Positions 1 through 8,221 of a stretch of 64,000 nucleotides of DNA are shown here, in pieces (position 1 is the stretch's first letter; every line of letters starts with the position of its first letter). The stretch spans positions 1-64,000 of the forward strand of contig NZ_LZSU01000044.1 in assembly GCF_001665575.1 (NCBI RefSeq), in the 5' to 3' direction. Both the position numbers and the translations under genes were made by a program. The notes beneath the pieces were generated by a model, which did no database searches, was not told the origin of the DNA, and saw only the letters and a program-made list of their open reading frames with translations. The DNA comes from Mycobacterium sp. 852013-51886_SCH5428379. Its GTDB lineage: Bacteria > Actinomycetota > Actinomycetes > Mycobacteriales > Mycobacteriaceae.

Positions 1-34
1 GAAAAGTAGGACACCGCCGAACACCCTTTCAAGC

Positions 35-68
35 CCTCGGCCCCCAACCACACAGTTGGGGGCCGAGG
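35..68. terminator. Perfect 14-bp stem-loop terminator downstream of ogt
   Basis: A perfect inverted repeat has 14-bp arms at 35-48 and 55-68 and a six-base loop. It begins 17 bases past the ogt stop codon on the minus strand. The stem is very GC-rich. The tails on either side are only weakly T-rich, which is common for mycobacterial intrinsic terminators, so it may work in both directions. No gene is visible between base 1 and ogt. Confidence 0.75.
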
Positions 69-85
69 CATTTCTGCGTTCAGGC

Positions 86-589
86 CTATGTCTCGAAGAG
101 CGTCGGAACGGCGCAATGGAATTGCTTTTCCATTCCGAGGAGCATTTTCTTTCTTTCGATTCCACCGCCATATCCGGTGAGGCTGCCGCCGGCGCCGATC
201 ACGCGATGGCACGGGACGATGATGCTGATCGGATTGTGCCCATTGGCCAGGCCCACCGCGCGCGAGGCGCCGGGAGCGTCGATCTGGCGGGCGATCTCGC
301 CATACGACCGAGTTTCTCCGTAGGGAATGGTGAGCAACGCTTCCCACACCCGGCGGCGGAACGCCGTCCCGACGAGATCGAGTTCGAGATCGAAAGTCAT
401 CCGTTCGCCGCTGAAATAGGCGGCCAATTGTTCCACCGCGTCCGGAAACACACGGTCGTCCTCGACCCAGTCCGCCCGGCTGGGCTCGTAGGTCTGATCG
501 ACCATCCGCAGGTGCATCAACCTGCCCTCGCGGCCGGCGAGGGTCAGCGGCCCGACGGGGCTTTCGACGGTACGGAATTGCAGAATCAT
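86..589 (-). CDS. ogt: Methylated-DNA--protein-cysteine methyltransferase
   Basis: This 167-aa suicide repair protein removes O6-alkyl groups from guanine by transferring them to its own cysteine. The C-terminal DNA-binding domain carries the active-site motif IVPCHRV with the acceptor Cys at 127, preceded by the RAVGLANGHNP segment (about residues 110-120) that forms the alkyl-lesion pocket. I chose the ATG at 589 because it overlaps the alkA stop as ATGA and has an AGGAG ribosome site just upstream. A longer start at 613 would overlap alkA by 28 bases. The pair ogt-alkA is translationally coupled and serves alkylation repair. Identity is certain; only the start is debatable. Confidence 0.96.
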   Translation of the reverse strand: MILQFRTVESPVGPLTLAGREGRLMHLRMVDQTYEPSRADWVEDDRVFPDAVEQLAAYFSGERMTFDLELDLVGTAFRRRVWEALLTIPYGETRSYGEIARQIDAPGASRAVGLANGHNPISIIVPCHRVIGAGGSLTGYGGGIERKKMLLGMEKQFHCAVPTLFET

Positions 590-2076
590 GCTGACTTCTC
601 CTTCGGGGGCCATTCATTGACCACGTGATCTAGCGCTGTCCATAGGTGCTGGGTGGCGTACGCCCGCCAGGGTCGCCATCGAGCACTTCGCTCGCCCAGT
701 CCCCGCACGTCGTGCGGGAGCGAGAGCGCACGCGCAGCGGCGCGGACGCCGAGATCGCCGACCGGGAAGGCGTCCGGGTCGCCGAACCCTCGCATGGCCA
801 CGACCTCGGCGGTCCACGGCCCGATTCCGGGTACGGCCAGCAGCTGTTCCCGCGCGCTGTTCCAATCGCATCCCGGGTCGAGCACCACGTCGCCGGTTGC
901 CAGCGCCTCGATCAGCGCCACGACGGTGCGTTGCCGGGTCTTGGGGAGCGCGAGGTGCGAGGGGTCGATGACAGCCAGTTGTCCGACGCTCGGGAACACG
1001 TGCGTCAGACCACCCGCCGGGTCATCGATCGGCGCACCGTAATTGCGGGCCAGGCGGCCGGCATGCGTGCGGGCGGCCTTCAACGACACCTGCTGTCCGA
1101 GCACCACCCGCAATGCGAGCTCGGCTTCGTCCACCGTACGGGGGATCCGCTGTCCCGGTGCCTTCCGCACCAGGGCCGCGAGCTCCGGATCGGCGCAGAG
1201 GGCGTCGACGACCGCCTCGGGATCGGCGTCGAGATCGAGCAGACGTCGGCACCGGGCGATGGCGCTGGTCAGATCGCGTAGATCGCCGAGATGAAGCCGG
1301 CACTGCACGTGATCATGATGCGGCGTGAGGCTCACGATGGCGTTGCCGTGCGGCAGGCGCAGCGTTCGGCGCAGTGCTCCGTCCCGGAATTCCTCCACAC
1401 CGGGGACGGCGCTGGCCGCCAGATGTCCGAAGAGTCCTTCGAACGCGAACGGAGCGCGAACCGGGAGCCGCAGCGACAACGGGCCCGGTCCCCCGGGTGC
1501 CGCTGACGGGTGCGCGCGTGCCCGGCGGCGCAGCTCGGTCGGCGTGAGATCGCAGACCGCGCGGACGGTGTCGTTGAATTGCCGGATACTCGAGAACCCC
1601 GCGGCGAACGCGACATCGGAGAAGGGCAGCTCCGTCGTCTCGATGAGGATCCGCGCGGTCTGGGCCCGCTGCGCCCGTGCCATCGCCAGCGGATTGGCGC
1701 CCACCTCGGCCTGCAGGATGCGCTGCAGCTGACGCGTTGTGTAGCCCAACCGGTCGGACAGTCCCGCGACGCCCTCTCGGTCGACCACGCCGTCGCCGAT
1801 CAACCGCATGGCGCGGGCGACGACGTCACCGCGGACGTTCCATTCCGGAGAACCCGGCGATGCATCGGGCCGACACCGTTTGCATGCGCGAAAACCGGCG
1901 GCCTGTGCCGCGGCCGCTGTCGCATAGAAGCGCAGATTGCGGGCGAACGGCGGTCGCGCCGGACAACTGGGCCGACAATAGATGCCGGTGGTCAGCACGG
2001 CCGTGACGAACCACCCGTCGAACCGGGAGTCCTTGGACTGGACGGCTCGGTAGCAGCGGTCGAAATCGTCGTGCAC
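586..2076 (-). CDS. alkA: Ada-AlkA bifunctional DNA alkylation repair regulator/glycosylase
   Basis: A 496-aa fusion. The N-terminal Ada zinc domain has Cys 34, 38, 65 and 68, with Cys34 the likely methylphosphotriester acceptor. Next come an AraC-type helix-turn-helix region (about 80-180), an AlkA N-terminal domain, and an HhH-GPD 3-methyladenine DNA glycosylase domain with motif VPGIGPWTAE and catalytic Asp in FPVGDLGV. It senses methylation damage, activates transcription and excises alkylated bases. The GTG at 2076 gives the length I recall for the M. tuberculosis orthologue (496 aa). An open frame further upstream would run over the divergent GMC gene and lacks family similarity. It overlaps ogt by 4 bases. 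Confidence 0.95.
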   Translation of the reverse strand: MHDDFDRCYRAVQSKDSRFDGWFVTAVLTTGIYCRPSCPARPPFARNLRFYATAAAAQAAGFRACKRCRPDASPGSPEWNVRGDVVARAMRLIGDGVVDREGVAGLSDRLGYTTRQLQRILQAEVGANPLAMARAQRAQTARILIETTELPFSDVAFAAGFSSIRQFNDTVRAVCDLTPTELRRRARAHPSAAPGGPGPLSLRLPVRAPFAFEGLFGHLAASAVPGVEEFRDGALRRTLRLPHGNAIVSLTPHHDHVQCRLHLGDLRDLTSAIARCRRLLDLDADPEAVVDALCADPELAALVRKAPGQRIPRTVDEAELALRVVLGQQVSLKAARTHAGRLARNYGAPIDDPAGGLTHVFPSVGQLAVIDPSHLALPKTRQRTVVALIEALATGDVVLDPGCDWNSAREQLLAVPGIGPWTAEVVAMRGFGDPDAFPVGDLGVRAAARALSLPHDVRGLGERSARWRPWRAYATQHLWTALDHVVNEWPPKEKSA

Positions 2077-2124
2077 AGTTCCACACTTACACGCACCCAC
2101 CGACGGCACTGGCGGAAAACGGAC

Positions 2125-3765
2125 ATGGCGGTGCGACGCCTGACATACCCTGTACGGGTGTATAGCACCGAGTTCGACTACGTCATCGCGGGCGCGGGAT
2201 CCGCCGGCTGCGTGCTCGCTGACCGGTTGTCGGCCGACCCGACGGTCAACGTGCTGCTGCTCGAGGCGGGCGGCGGCGACCGGAATCTGTGGCTGCACAT
2301 CCCCAAGGGCGCCGGCAAGCTGTTCGACAGCGAGAAGCACATGTGGCATTACGAGACCACGCCCTTCGGCCCGACACCGCACGTCGAGCAGTGGATGCGC
2401 GGCAAGGTGATCGGCGGATCGAGTTCGGTCAACGGCATGATCTACAACCGCGGAACCCGCGCGGATTACGACGGACTCGACCAGCTCGGCAACAAAGGCT
2501 GGGGCTGGGACGACATCCTGCCGATCTTCAAACGGTTCGAAAACCACCAGTTCGGCGGATCTGCGACGCGTGGCACGGGTGGTCCGCTGCACGTGTCGGT
2601 GCCTCGGGATCCTGATCCGTTGTGCGAAGAGATGCTCGACGCGGCTGTCGGCGCCGGCTTGTCACGGGTCCAGGACATCAACGACGCCGATGGTGAGCGG
2701 ATCGGATATGCGACGTCGACGATCCGTAACGGCCGCCGGGTCAGCGCCGCAACGGCCTTCCTCCGGCCGGCCCTGGCCCGCCCGAATCTGACGTTGCGCA
2801 CGGGCGCCGTTGTGCAGAGGGTGCTGTTCGAGCGCGATCGTGCCGTCGGATTCGAGATCGCGACCGGCAGGGGGACCGCACAGGTCAAGGCGACCCGCGA
2901 GGTGATCGTCGCCCTCGGCAGCCTGAACTCACCCAAGCTGCTACAGCTTTCGGGGATCGGGCCTCGTGAGGTGTTGGCGGCGGCGGGCGTGCCCGTGCGG
3001 CTCGATCGCGAACATGTCGGCCGGCGGATGCGCGAACACCGTTGCGCCACGCTGCGCTACCGATTGAAAGACGATCTCGGCTACAACCGTCGGCTGGCCA
3101 CCAGCGTCGGACAGGCCCTCACCGGGATGAAGTATCTGGCCACGCGCAAGGGTCCGCTCGCCGCTCCGTCGTTCGACGTCCTCGGCTTCGTGAAGACACA
3201 TCCCGAAGCCGACCGTCCCGACGGTCAGGTGATGATGGGGCCCTGGACACTGCCGCCCTACAACACCGGTGAACCCGTCGTCATCGAGCGTCAGCCCGGC
3301 CTCTCGTGTCTGGGCATGGTTCTGCGGCCCACCTCGCAGGGGCATGTCGAGATCACCTCCGCCGATCCCGCCGAGCCGCTGCGGATCACACCGAACTATC
3401 TGAGCACCGCCGACGACCGTGAGGGCACGGCGAATCTGCTGCGCAGGATGCGTGCGATCTTCGAAGAATCACCGATCGCCGAGCGGATCAGCCACGAGAC
3501 CTACCCCGGGCAGCAGGTGACGAGCGACGAAGATCTCCTCGACGCTGCGCTCGACGGCGGCTATTGCGGCTACCACGCCGTCGGCACATGCGCGATGGGC
3601 CCGGACGATCAGGATGTGGTCGACAGCCGATTGCGCGTTCGCGGTGTCGACGGTCTTCGCGTGGTCGACTGCTCGGTGCTGCCCACCATGGTGGCGGGCA
3701 ACCTCAACGGCCCGATCATGGCAATGGCCTGGCGGGCGGCGGACCTCATCCTCGACGGCCGTTGA
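2125..3765 (+). CDS. GMC family FAD-dependent oxidoreductase (choline dehydrogenase-like)
   Basis: This 546-aa flavoprotein oxidises an alcohol of unknown identity. The N-terminal Rossmann motif GAGSAGCVLADRLS and following LLLEAGG bind FAD, and the C-terminal half has the GMC active-site pair, His in YHAVGTCAMG and Asn in GNLNGPIMAMAW. Length matches the family. The start is uncertain: ATG 2125 or the in-frame GTG 2158, which lies inside a palindromic motif (2151-2166) shared with other island promoters. If that motif is an operator, the GTG start is more likely. It is divergent from alkA and probably belongs functionally to the P450/SDR island. Confidence 0.9.
   Translation: MAVRRLTYPVRVYSTEFDYVIAGAGSAGCVLADRLSADPTVNVLLLEAGGGDRNLWLHIPKGAGKLFDSEKHMWHYETTPFGPTPHVEQWMRGKVIGGSSSVNGMIYNRGTRADYDGLDQLGNKGWGWDDILPIFKRFENHQFGGSATRGTGGPLHVSVPRDPDPLCEEMLDAAVGAGLSRVQDINDADGERIGYATSTIRNGRRVSAATAFLRPALARPNLTLRTGAVVQRVLFERDRAVGFEIATGRGTAQVKATREVIVALGSLNSPKLLQLSGIGPREVLAAAGVPVRLDREHVGRRMREHRCATLRYRLKDDLGYNRRLATSVGQALTGMKYLATRKGPLAAPSFDVLGFVKTHPEADRPDGQVMMGPWTLPPYNTGEPVVIERQPGLSCLGMVLRPTSQGHVEITSADPAEPLRITPNYLSTADDREGTANLLRRMRAIFEESPIAERISHETYPGQQVTSDEDLLDAALDGGYCGYHAVGTCAMGPDDQDVVDSRLRVRGVDGLRVVDCSVLPTMVAGNLNGPIMAMAWRAADLILDGR
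2151..2166. promoter_or_regulatory. Operator-like motif, copy A (TGTACGGGTGTATAGC)
   Basis: Sixteen bases that share TGTACG-NN-TGTATAGC with copies at 8188-8203 (reverse orientation) and 15455-15470, and in a weaker form at 12808-12825. It lies at the beginning of the GMC oxidoreductase gene, overlapping its candidate GTG start at 2158. Its function as a TetR-type operator is inferred from recurrence at the gene starts of one cluster. Confidence 0.5.
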
Positions 3766-3778
3766 CACGCGGTGGGCG

Positions 3779-4075
3779 TCAGAACAGGTAGATGACGAAG
3801 ACCGCGCCGAACAGCACGACCAGCCAGGCGTCGGTGGCGCGACGCAGCCAACGCGGCGCCGTGTGCACCTCCATGAAGTACCGGAAGATCAAGCGAACCT
3901 TGATGACCGTGAGAGCCAGGACGAGCGCGGTCACCGGTGTGCTCGCCTGCACGGTGGCGGTGAAGTGGGCGGGCGCCAGCCACCACGACCCCAGGGTGAT
4001 CGCGACCAGGGCGGCCCACCCCCAGGTGATGGTCCGCGCAATGTGGTCCGGGCGCTGTGCGGCGGTGTCGGACAT
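3779..4075 (-). CDS. Cytochrome c oxidase subunit IV-like small membrane protein
   Basis: A 98-aa protein with three predicted membrane helices (about residues 15-33, 45-62 and 80-98) and the segment VIKVRLIFRYFMEVHTAP typical of the prokaryotic subunit IV/CyoD-like family. It would be an accessory subunit of a haem-copper oxidase or NO reductase-like complex. ATG 4075 has an AGGTG site just upstream; a GTG at 4081 overlapping the preceding stop is the alternative. It is last in a four-gene minus-strand operon that has no catalytic subunit I, so its true partner is unknown. Confidence 0.75.
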   Translation of the reverse strand: MSDTAAQRPDHIARTITWGWAALVAITLGSWWLAPAHFTATVQASTPVTALVLALTVIKVRLIFRYFMEVHTAPRWLRRATDAWLVVLFGAVFVIYLF

Positions 4076-4077
4076 CG

Positions 4078-4671
4078 TCACCTCATCACGTAGAGCAGGC
4101 CGAAGATGACGACCCAGAGCAGGTCGACCATGTGCCAGTACACGGCGCCGGATTCAATCAACGTCGTGCGCCGGCGACCGGTGTTGCGTAGCTCGCGAAC
4201 CATCACTCCCAGCACGACGAGTCCGATGATTACGTGCACCAGATGGACGCCGGTCAACACGTAGTAGAACGAGTAGAACGTCTCGGAGTTGGTGTGGCCC
4301 GCGGTGACCTTGCTGAACCACTCGTAGCTCTTGAAGGCGATGAACAGCAGACCGCAGATGCCACCCGCCCAGACGAACCGGACCGCCTGATCGTGACGTT
4401 CGGTCCGGCAGGCCAGGACGCTGCGCGCCACGAACCAGGAACTGGTCAAGAGGATCACGGTGTTCAGCACACCGATGTTGACGTCGAGATGCTGCTGCGC
4501 GCGCAGGAACTGCTCGGGGTTCATGCTCCGGTAGACCATGAAGATGATGAAGTAGCCGCCGAACACGATGAGGTCGCCGAGGACCATCACCCACATGTGG
4601 ATATCGCCAGGAAGATGGGCCGACGACGGTTGACGCGGCGGTGATTTCGGTGGGGACTGGGATTGACTCAT
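4078..4671 (-). CDS. Cytochrome c oxidase subunit III / NorE-like membrane protein
   Basis: A 197-aa integral membrane protein with five predicted helices. The conserved helix sequences HMWVMVLGDLIVFGGYF near residue 25 and YYVLTGVHLVHVIIGL and YWHMVDLLWVVIFGLLYV near the end are characteristic of the short five-helix subunit III (CoxC/NorE) family. Subunit III normally packs against the catalytic subunit I of haem-copper oxidases. Here no subunit I or II is nearby. The start overlaps the stop of the preceding membrane gene by four bases, which implies coupled translation. Confidence 0.85.
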   Translation of the reverse strand: MSQSQSPPKSPPRQPSSAHLPGDIHMWVMVLGDLIVFGGYFIIFMVYRSMNPEQFLRAQQHLDVNIGVLNTVILLTSSWFVARSVLACRTERHDQAVRFVWAGGICGLLFIAFKSYEWFSKVTAGHTNSETFYSFYYVLTGVHLVHVIIGLVVLGVMVRELRNTGRRRTTLIESGAVYWHMVDLLWVVIFGLLYVMR

Positions 4672-5405
4672 GCGTCTGCGGGCTCACTCACGCACGCGCG
4701 GCGCAGCAACACGATCAACGCGCCCAGCCACACGGAGAACACCACGACCGCCAGCCAGAACGACACTGAACCATTCCACGCGAACGGGCCCGAGTGGAAG
4801 ACGAACATCTGGGTGGCGATGACCTCGGTGATGATCTGCCAGATGCTGATGTAGGCGAACCATTTCGGGAAGATGTCGTTCTTGTCGTACAGGATCGCCA
4901 CGGCGAGTACGAGATAGGCGGCCGTGAAGCACCCGAGCGATCCGTTGTAGGAGAGCATGCCGAGGTCGTAGAGAAGGCTGACGATCTCAGGGTCCCGATC
5001 GGCGCGGAACGTGGCCGTCAGAAAGCACACGCACACCAGGAGGAATCCCGGCAGGGCGCCGACGCCCATCCCGCCGATATAGCCGTAGGCGAAGACCGGG
5101 CCCACCGACATCCGCATCATCTGGTACGCGACAAGGCCATTGGTCACTGCCGCGCCGCCGAGCAGGATCAGCAGCACCATGAAACCGATCTGGATGGTCA
5201 GGCCGTTGTCGGCGAAGAACGCGACCTTGTCGGCTGCGGTCACATCAGGTCGGGGTGGCGGCGTCACGCGGGCCAGCACGCAGATGATCACACCGAACAC
5301 CGCGTACCACACGGGAAAGAACCAGGTGACCAGCCGGACATCGGGTTTGCCGCCCGGCGGCAGCGCCGTCACCTTCCGCAGCCGGCCGGGGGTCAGGACG
5401 GTCAC
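4668..5405 (-). CDS. Polytopic membrane protein, paralogue of the adjacent upstream gene
   Basis: A 245-aa protein of about six hydrophobic segments that I cannot assign to a named family. It shares with its upstream neighbour the spaced pattern FRxxRDPExVxLLxDL, then FPxWxxYxS, then GPxAWxGxxSFW and a terminal LRRA, so the two arose by tandem duplication. The GTG at 5405 overlaps the neighbour's stop as GTGA. Its place in the operon with oxidase III- and IV-like subunits suggests a membrane complex, perhaps receiving electrons from the island's oxidoreductases (inference). Confidence 0.75.
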   Translation of the reverse strand: MTVLTPGRLRKVTALPPGGKPDVRLVTWFFPVWYAVFGVIICVLARVTPPPRPDVTAADKVAFFADNGLTIQIGFMVLLILLGGAAVTNGLVAYQMMRMSVGPVFAYGYIGGMGVGALPGFLLVCVCFLTATFRADRDPEIVSLLYDLGMLSYNGSLGCFTAAYLVLAVAILYDKNDIFPKWFAYISIWQIITEVIATQMFVFHSGPFAWNGSVSFWLAVVVFSVWLGALIVLLRRACVSEPADA

Positions 5406-6145
5406 CGGACAAGACCCTCGTCGACGGCCTGGCGCTGCACGGCGCGACGCAGCACGAAGAACATCACGATGACGAACGCGGCGAAGGCCCCGTTGCGCAC
5501 CCAGAACGACAACAGCCCGTCCCAGGCCAGTGGTCCGTTCTGGAACACTGCAGCACCTGCGGCGGGCACCATCGCGATCGCGGTGAACAGTGAGTAGTGG
5601 CCGACCCAGCGGGGAAACACCGGATCCGGCCCGTCGTCGAAGTGCACCGCCACCGCCAGCAGCACGAACTGGGCCACCACCATGCCGACGGGTGCGATGA
5701 ACACGATCCAGGCCAAATCGTTGAGCAGCATGACGAGTTCGGGGTCGCGCTCCGGCCGGAACGCAGCGACGAGGAAGAAGATGTTGGACAGCGCGAAGAT
5801 CGTCGCACCGCTCACGGCAGCGGTGAGATAGCAGTAGGCCAGGACATGGCTCTGGCTCTTCATCCGCTTCATCTGCACGACGATGACCATGAAGAACGGC
5901 AGGACCAGGATGCCACACAGGTTGAATGTCACCTGGCTCAGGCGAATCCACGCGGTGTGCTCGGCGTAGAACGAGGCGACCTCGGCAGCGCTCCAGGTCG
6001 GTGACATCGGCGGCCAGAACACCGGGCACGCCAGCATCGCCACGAGCAACACTGCGCCGACGGCGGGACCGGTCCACAGGCTGATCCACTGGGCCTTGAT
6101 GTTTCCGGCCTTCGGCGTGTCCTGCACCTGCTCGAGGATCTGCAC
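5402..6145 (-). CDS. Polytopic membrane protein, tandem paralogue
   Basis: A 247-aa membrane protein, first gene of the four-gene operon 6145-3779. It has about six hydrophobic segments and the pattern shared with the following gene (FRPERDPELVMLLNDL, FPRWVGHYS, GPLAWDGLLSFW). Translation starts at GTG 6145, preceded by a clear GGAGG site. A perfect 12-bp palindrome (6162-6173) lies 17 bases upstream of the start, a position suited to repression by the divergent TetR gene. Function unknown. Confidence 0.75.
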   Translation of the reverse strand: MQILEQVQDTPKAGNIKAQWISLWTGPAVGAVLLVAMLACPVFWPPMSPTWSAAEVASFYAEHTAWIRLSQVTFNLCGILVLPFFMVIVVQMKRMKSQSHVLAYCYLTAAVSGATIFALSNIFFLVAAFRPERDPELVMLLNDLAWIVFIAPVGMVVAQFVLLAVAVHFDDGPDPVFPRWVGHYSLFTAIAMVPAAGAAVFQNGPLAWDGLLSFWVRNGAFAAFVIVMFFVLRRAVQRQAVDEGLVR

Positions 6146-6161
6146 CTCGTACCTCCACTAT

Positions 6162-6173
6162 GACTCGAGTCAA
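6162..6173. promoter_or_regulatory. Perfect palindrome TGACTCGAGTCA, probable TetR operator
   Basis: A fully symmetric 12-mer just upstream of the membrane-protein operon (start 6145, minus strand). A related 12-mer, TGATTCCAGTCA, with 10 of 12 identical bases, lies at 6296-6307 before the divergent TetR gene. Two sites flanking a TetR divergon fit autoregulation plus operon control. Confidence 0.55.
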
Positions 6174-6295
6174 CGTTCAGGCGTCTGCGCCGGGCCGGGT
6201 TCCGGGATGGCGACGTCGGCGTTCAGGCCCAGAACAACGGGGTTGTCGCGCTCAGGGAACGGTATCGGGTCGACAGATCTAAGGGAAGAGTTTCC

Positions 6296-6307
6296 TGATT
6301 CCAGTCA
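6296..6307. promoter_or_regulatory. Second, degenerate copy of the TetR palindrome (TGATTCCAGTCA)
   Basis: It matches 10 of 12 positions of the perfect palindrome at 6162-6173 and keeps the outer TGA/TCA arms. It lies 57 bases upstream of the TetR start at 6364, consistent with autoregulation. Confidence 0.45.
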
Positions 6308-6363
6308 GTTTTGCGCGGCTCTGCGTATCGTGGGGCGGACCGACGAGCAGATCGGATCTCCAG

Positions 6364-6966
6364 GTGTTGAAGTCGAGAACGTCCGAGCGAGGGCGCAAAG
6401 GGGAGCAGACGCGCGAACGCCTGCTGGGCGCGGCGATCGCCGAGTTCCAGCGCGACGGGATGGCGGCGGCCGATATCGGGGCCATCGTCGCGGCGGCCGG
6501 CGTGGCGCACGGCACGTTCTTCTTTCACTTCCCGACGAAAGAGCATGTGCTCGTCGAGTTGGAGATCCGTGAGCAGCAACGCATGGCCGCCGAACTGGCG
6601 CGCTTCTACGGCAAACCCCACGACGTGCGCGCGACGTTGGCCAAGACGGTCGAGATCCTCGAGGCGCTCGAACGCCGGTTGGGGAGCCGGCTGTTCAGAG
6701 ACTTTCTGGCGCTGCACTTCTCGACGCGGCGGCCGCCGTCAGAAGAATGGGCGGTGCACCCGGTGATCGTCGCAGTCATCGAAGAGCTCGGACGCGCCCG
6801 CGACCGCGGAGAGATCCCGGCCGAGGTTGACGTGATGCTCGTCGGTATCTCGTTTCTGGCGGGGCTCTACGCGCTGCTGATCACCTTGCCGGAGTCACGG
6901 GAAGTCCGCGCACCCGTCCTCGATGAGTACGTCACGACCTACATGTATGGTCTGCGCGCTATGTGA
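6364..6966 (+). CDS. TetR/AcrR family transcriptional regulator
   Basis: A 200-aa regulator. The N-terminal helix-turn-helix (about residues 15-60) reads RERLLGAAIAEFQRDG ... VAAAGVAHGTFFFHFPTKE, the usual TetR signature, followed by an all-helical ligand-binding domain. It is divergent from the oxidase-like membrane operon and convergent with the P450 at 8146-6959, overlapping its 3' end by 8 bases. Two similar palindromes in the divergent region are its likely operators. The start is GTG 6364, without a strong ribosome site. Effector unknown. Confidence 0.9.
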   Translation: MLKSRTSERGRKGEQTRERLLGAAIAEFQRDGMAAADIGAIVAAAGVAHGTFFFHFPTKEHVLVELEIREQQRMAAELARFYGKPHDVRATLAKTVEILEALERRLGSRLFRDFLALHFSTRRPPSEEWAVHPVIVAVIEELGRARDRGEIPAEVDVMLVGISFLAGLYALLITLPESREVRAPVLDEYVTTYMYGLRAM

Positions 6967-8146
6967 GAACCGCGGGCATGCTGTCCCAACCGCGGACCGT
7001 CGACGTGCGCGACCGCCGTGCCCGGCTCATGTCGACAGTCCATTCCGGCCACCTCTTGAGCACCTCCTCGAGCGCGACGCGGCCCTCCAGGCGGGCTAGT
7101 GGCGCGCCGACGCAGAAGTGGGCCCCACGACCGAAGGTCAAGTGGCCGCCGGGCTTTCGGTGGATGTCGAAGCGGTCCGGGTCGTCGAAACGGCGTTCGT
7201 CGCGGTTGGCAGAGGCAAGCATCATCAGCAGGGGTCGTCCCGCAGGGATGGTGACCCCCTGGAAGGTGAGGTCGTCGGTGGCTACGTACCGCGCGACGTG
7301 CGGACCGGGCGGCTCGTAGCGCAGCAACTCTTCGATCGCGTTCGGGATCAGGCCGGGATCGCCCACCAACTCCTTTCGCTGATCGGGGTGTTCGGCGAGC
7401 ACCTTGCCCATCCAGCCGAACAGGCGTCCCGTGGTCTCGACGCCGGCGCCGGCGACCACGGCGAGAAACACGACGAGCTCCTGTTTGGTCAATCTGCGTA
7501 CCGTCGCGGTCTCGTCCTCGAACTCCACGTTCAGCAACTCGGTGATCAGATCGTCGGACGGGTTCTTTTCCCGCCATTCGACGTACTCGCCGAACATCTC
7601 ACCGGTGAAGTAGCGGTCCTTGTCGATCGCCATCGGCTTGCCCGCCTCGTTGCGCAGCACTTCGTTGGCGTGCGCACGCACCGCCGGTTGTTCGGAATTC
7701 GGGATCCCGGCCAGCATGCCGATCGTGCGCATGGGCAACTCGGCGCCCAGATCCACGACGAAATCGAACCGGTCGCCGCCGACCAGCGGGTCCAGACACG
7801 CGACACAGAAGGCGCGGATCTTGTCCTCGATCGCCCGCATCTTCTTGGGCGTGAATGCTCTCGAGACGATCGCGCGGTGAATGGTGTGCAGCGGCGGGTC
7901 TTCGTTGATGAAGATGCCCGGCGGCATCACGGGATCCGCCATGACGACTTCGAGGATGTCGCCCTTGGCGGAGCTGAGTCGTGTCGTGTCCTTGAGCGCC
8001 GCGTCGACGTCGGCGTATCGGCTCACGGCCCAGAAATCATGGCGCTCATTGTGATACACCGGCTGCTCGTCACGCAGTCTGCGGTAGGTCGCATACGGGT
8101 CGATGTCGATGTCGACGTGCCATGGGTCGTAGTAGAGATCGCTCAT
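6959..8146 (-). CDS. Cytochrome P450
   Basis: A 395-aa soluble bacterial P450. It has the I-helix oxygen-activation motif AGAGVETTG (acid is Glu), the ExxR motif EELLR, and the haem loop FGRGAHFCVG with proximal Cys345. It would hydroxylate an unknown hydrophobic substrate with electrons from a ferredoxin not encoded here. It is divergent from the SDR-P450-SDR-LLM operon across a 75-bp region holding motif copy B. Its C-terminal STVRGWDSMPAV tail is shared with the P450 at 52714, indicating that the two are relatives. I cannot give a CYP number. Confidence 0.95.
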   Translation of the reverse strand: MSDLYYDPWHVDIDIDPYATYRRLRDEQPVYHNERHDFWAVSRYADVDAALKDTTRLSSAKGDILEVVMADPVMPPGIFINEDPPLHTIHRAIVSRAFTPKKMRAIEDKIRAFCVACLDPLVGGDRFDFVVDLGAELPMRTIGMLAGIPNSEQPAVRAHANEVLRNEAGKPMAIDKDRYFTGEMFGEYVEWREKNPSDDLITELLNVEFEDETATVRRLTKQELVVFLAVVAGAGVETTGRLFGWMGKVLAEHPDQRKELVGDPGLIPNAIEELLRYEPPGPHVARYVATDDLTFQGVTIPAGRPLLMMLASANRDERRFDDPDRFDIHRKPGGHLTFGRGAHFCVGAPLARLEGRVALEEVLKRWPEWTVDMSRARRSRTSTVRGWDSMPAVLT

Positions 8147-8187
8147 GTGTGCTCCTCGCCGGGTGTTGGGCCGAGCATAGACGCTGT

Positions 8188-8203
8188 GCTATACATTCGT
8201 ACA
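8188..8203. promoter_or_regulatory. Operator-like motif, copy B, in a divergent promoter
   Basis: GCTATACATTCGTACA here is the reverse complement of TGTACGAATGTATAGC. It lies between the P450 (minus) and SDR operon (plus). On the plus strand it overlaps a plausible -10 (TATACA at 8190) lying 18 bases after TTGGGC at 8166. On the minus strand it lies upstream of a -10-like TATGCT (8178-8173). This position would let one repressor control both arms. Confidence 0.55.
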
Positions 8204-8221
8204 GCGACGAAAGGTGCAGCG

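Noticed and set aside
2077-2592. N-terminal extension of alkA into the GMC gene
   Set aside because: The extension has no family similarity, overlaps the divergent GMC coding region, and the GTG at 2076 gives the expected 496-aa length.
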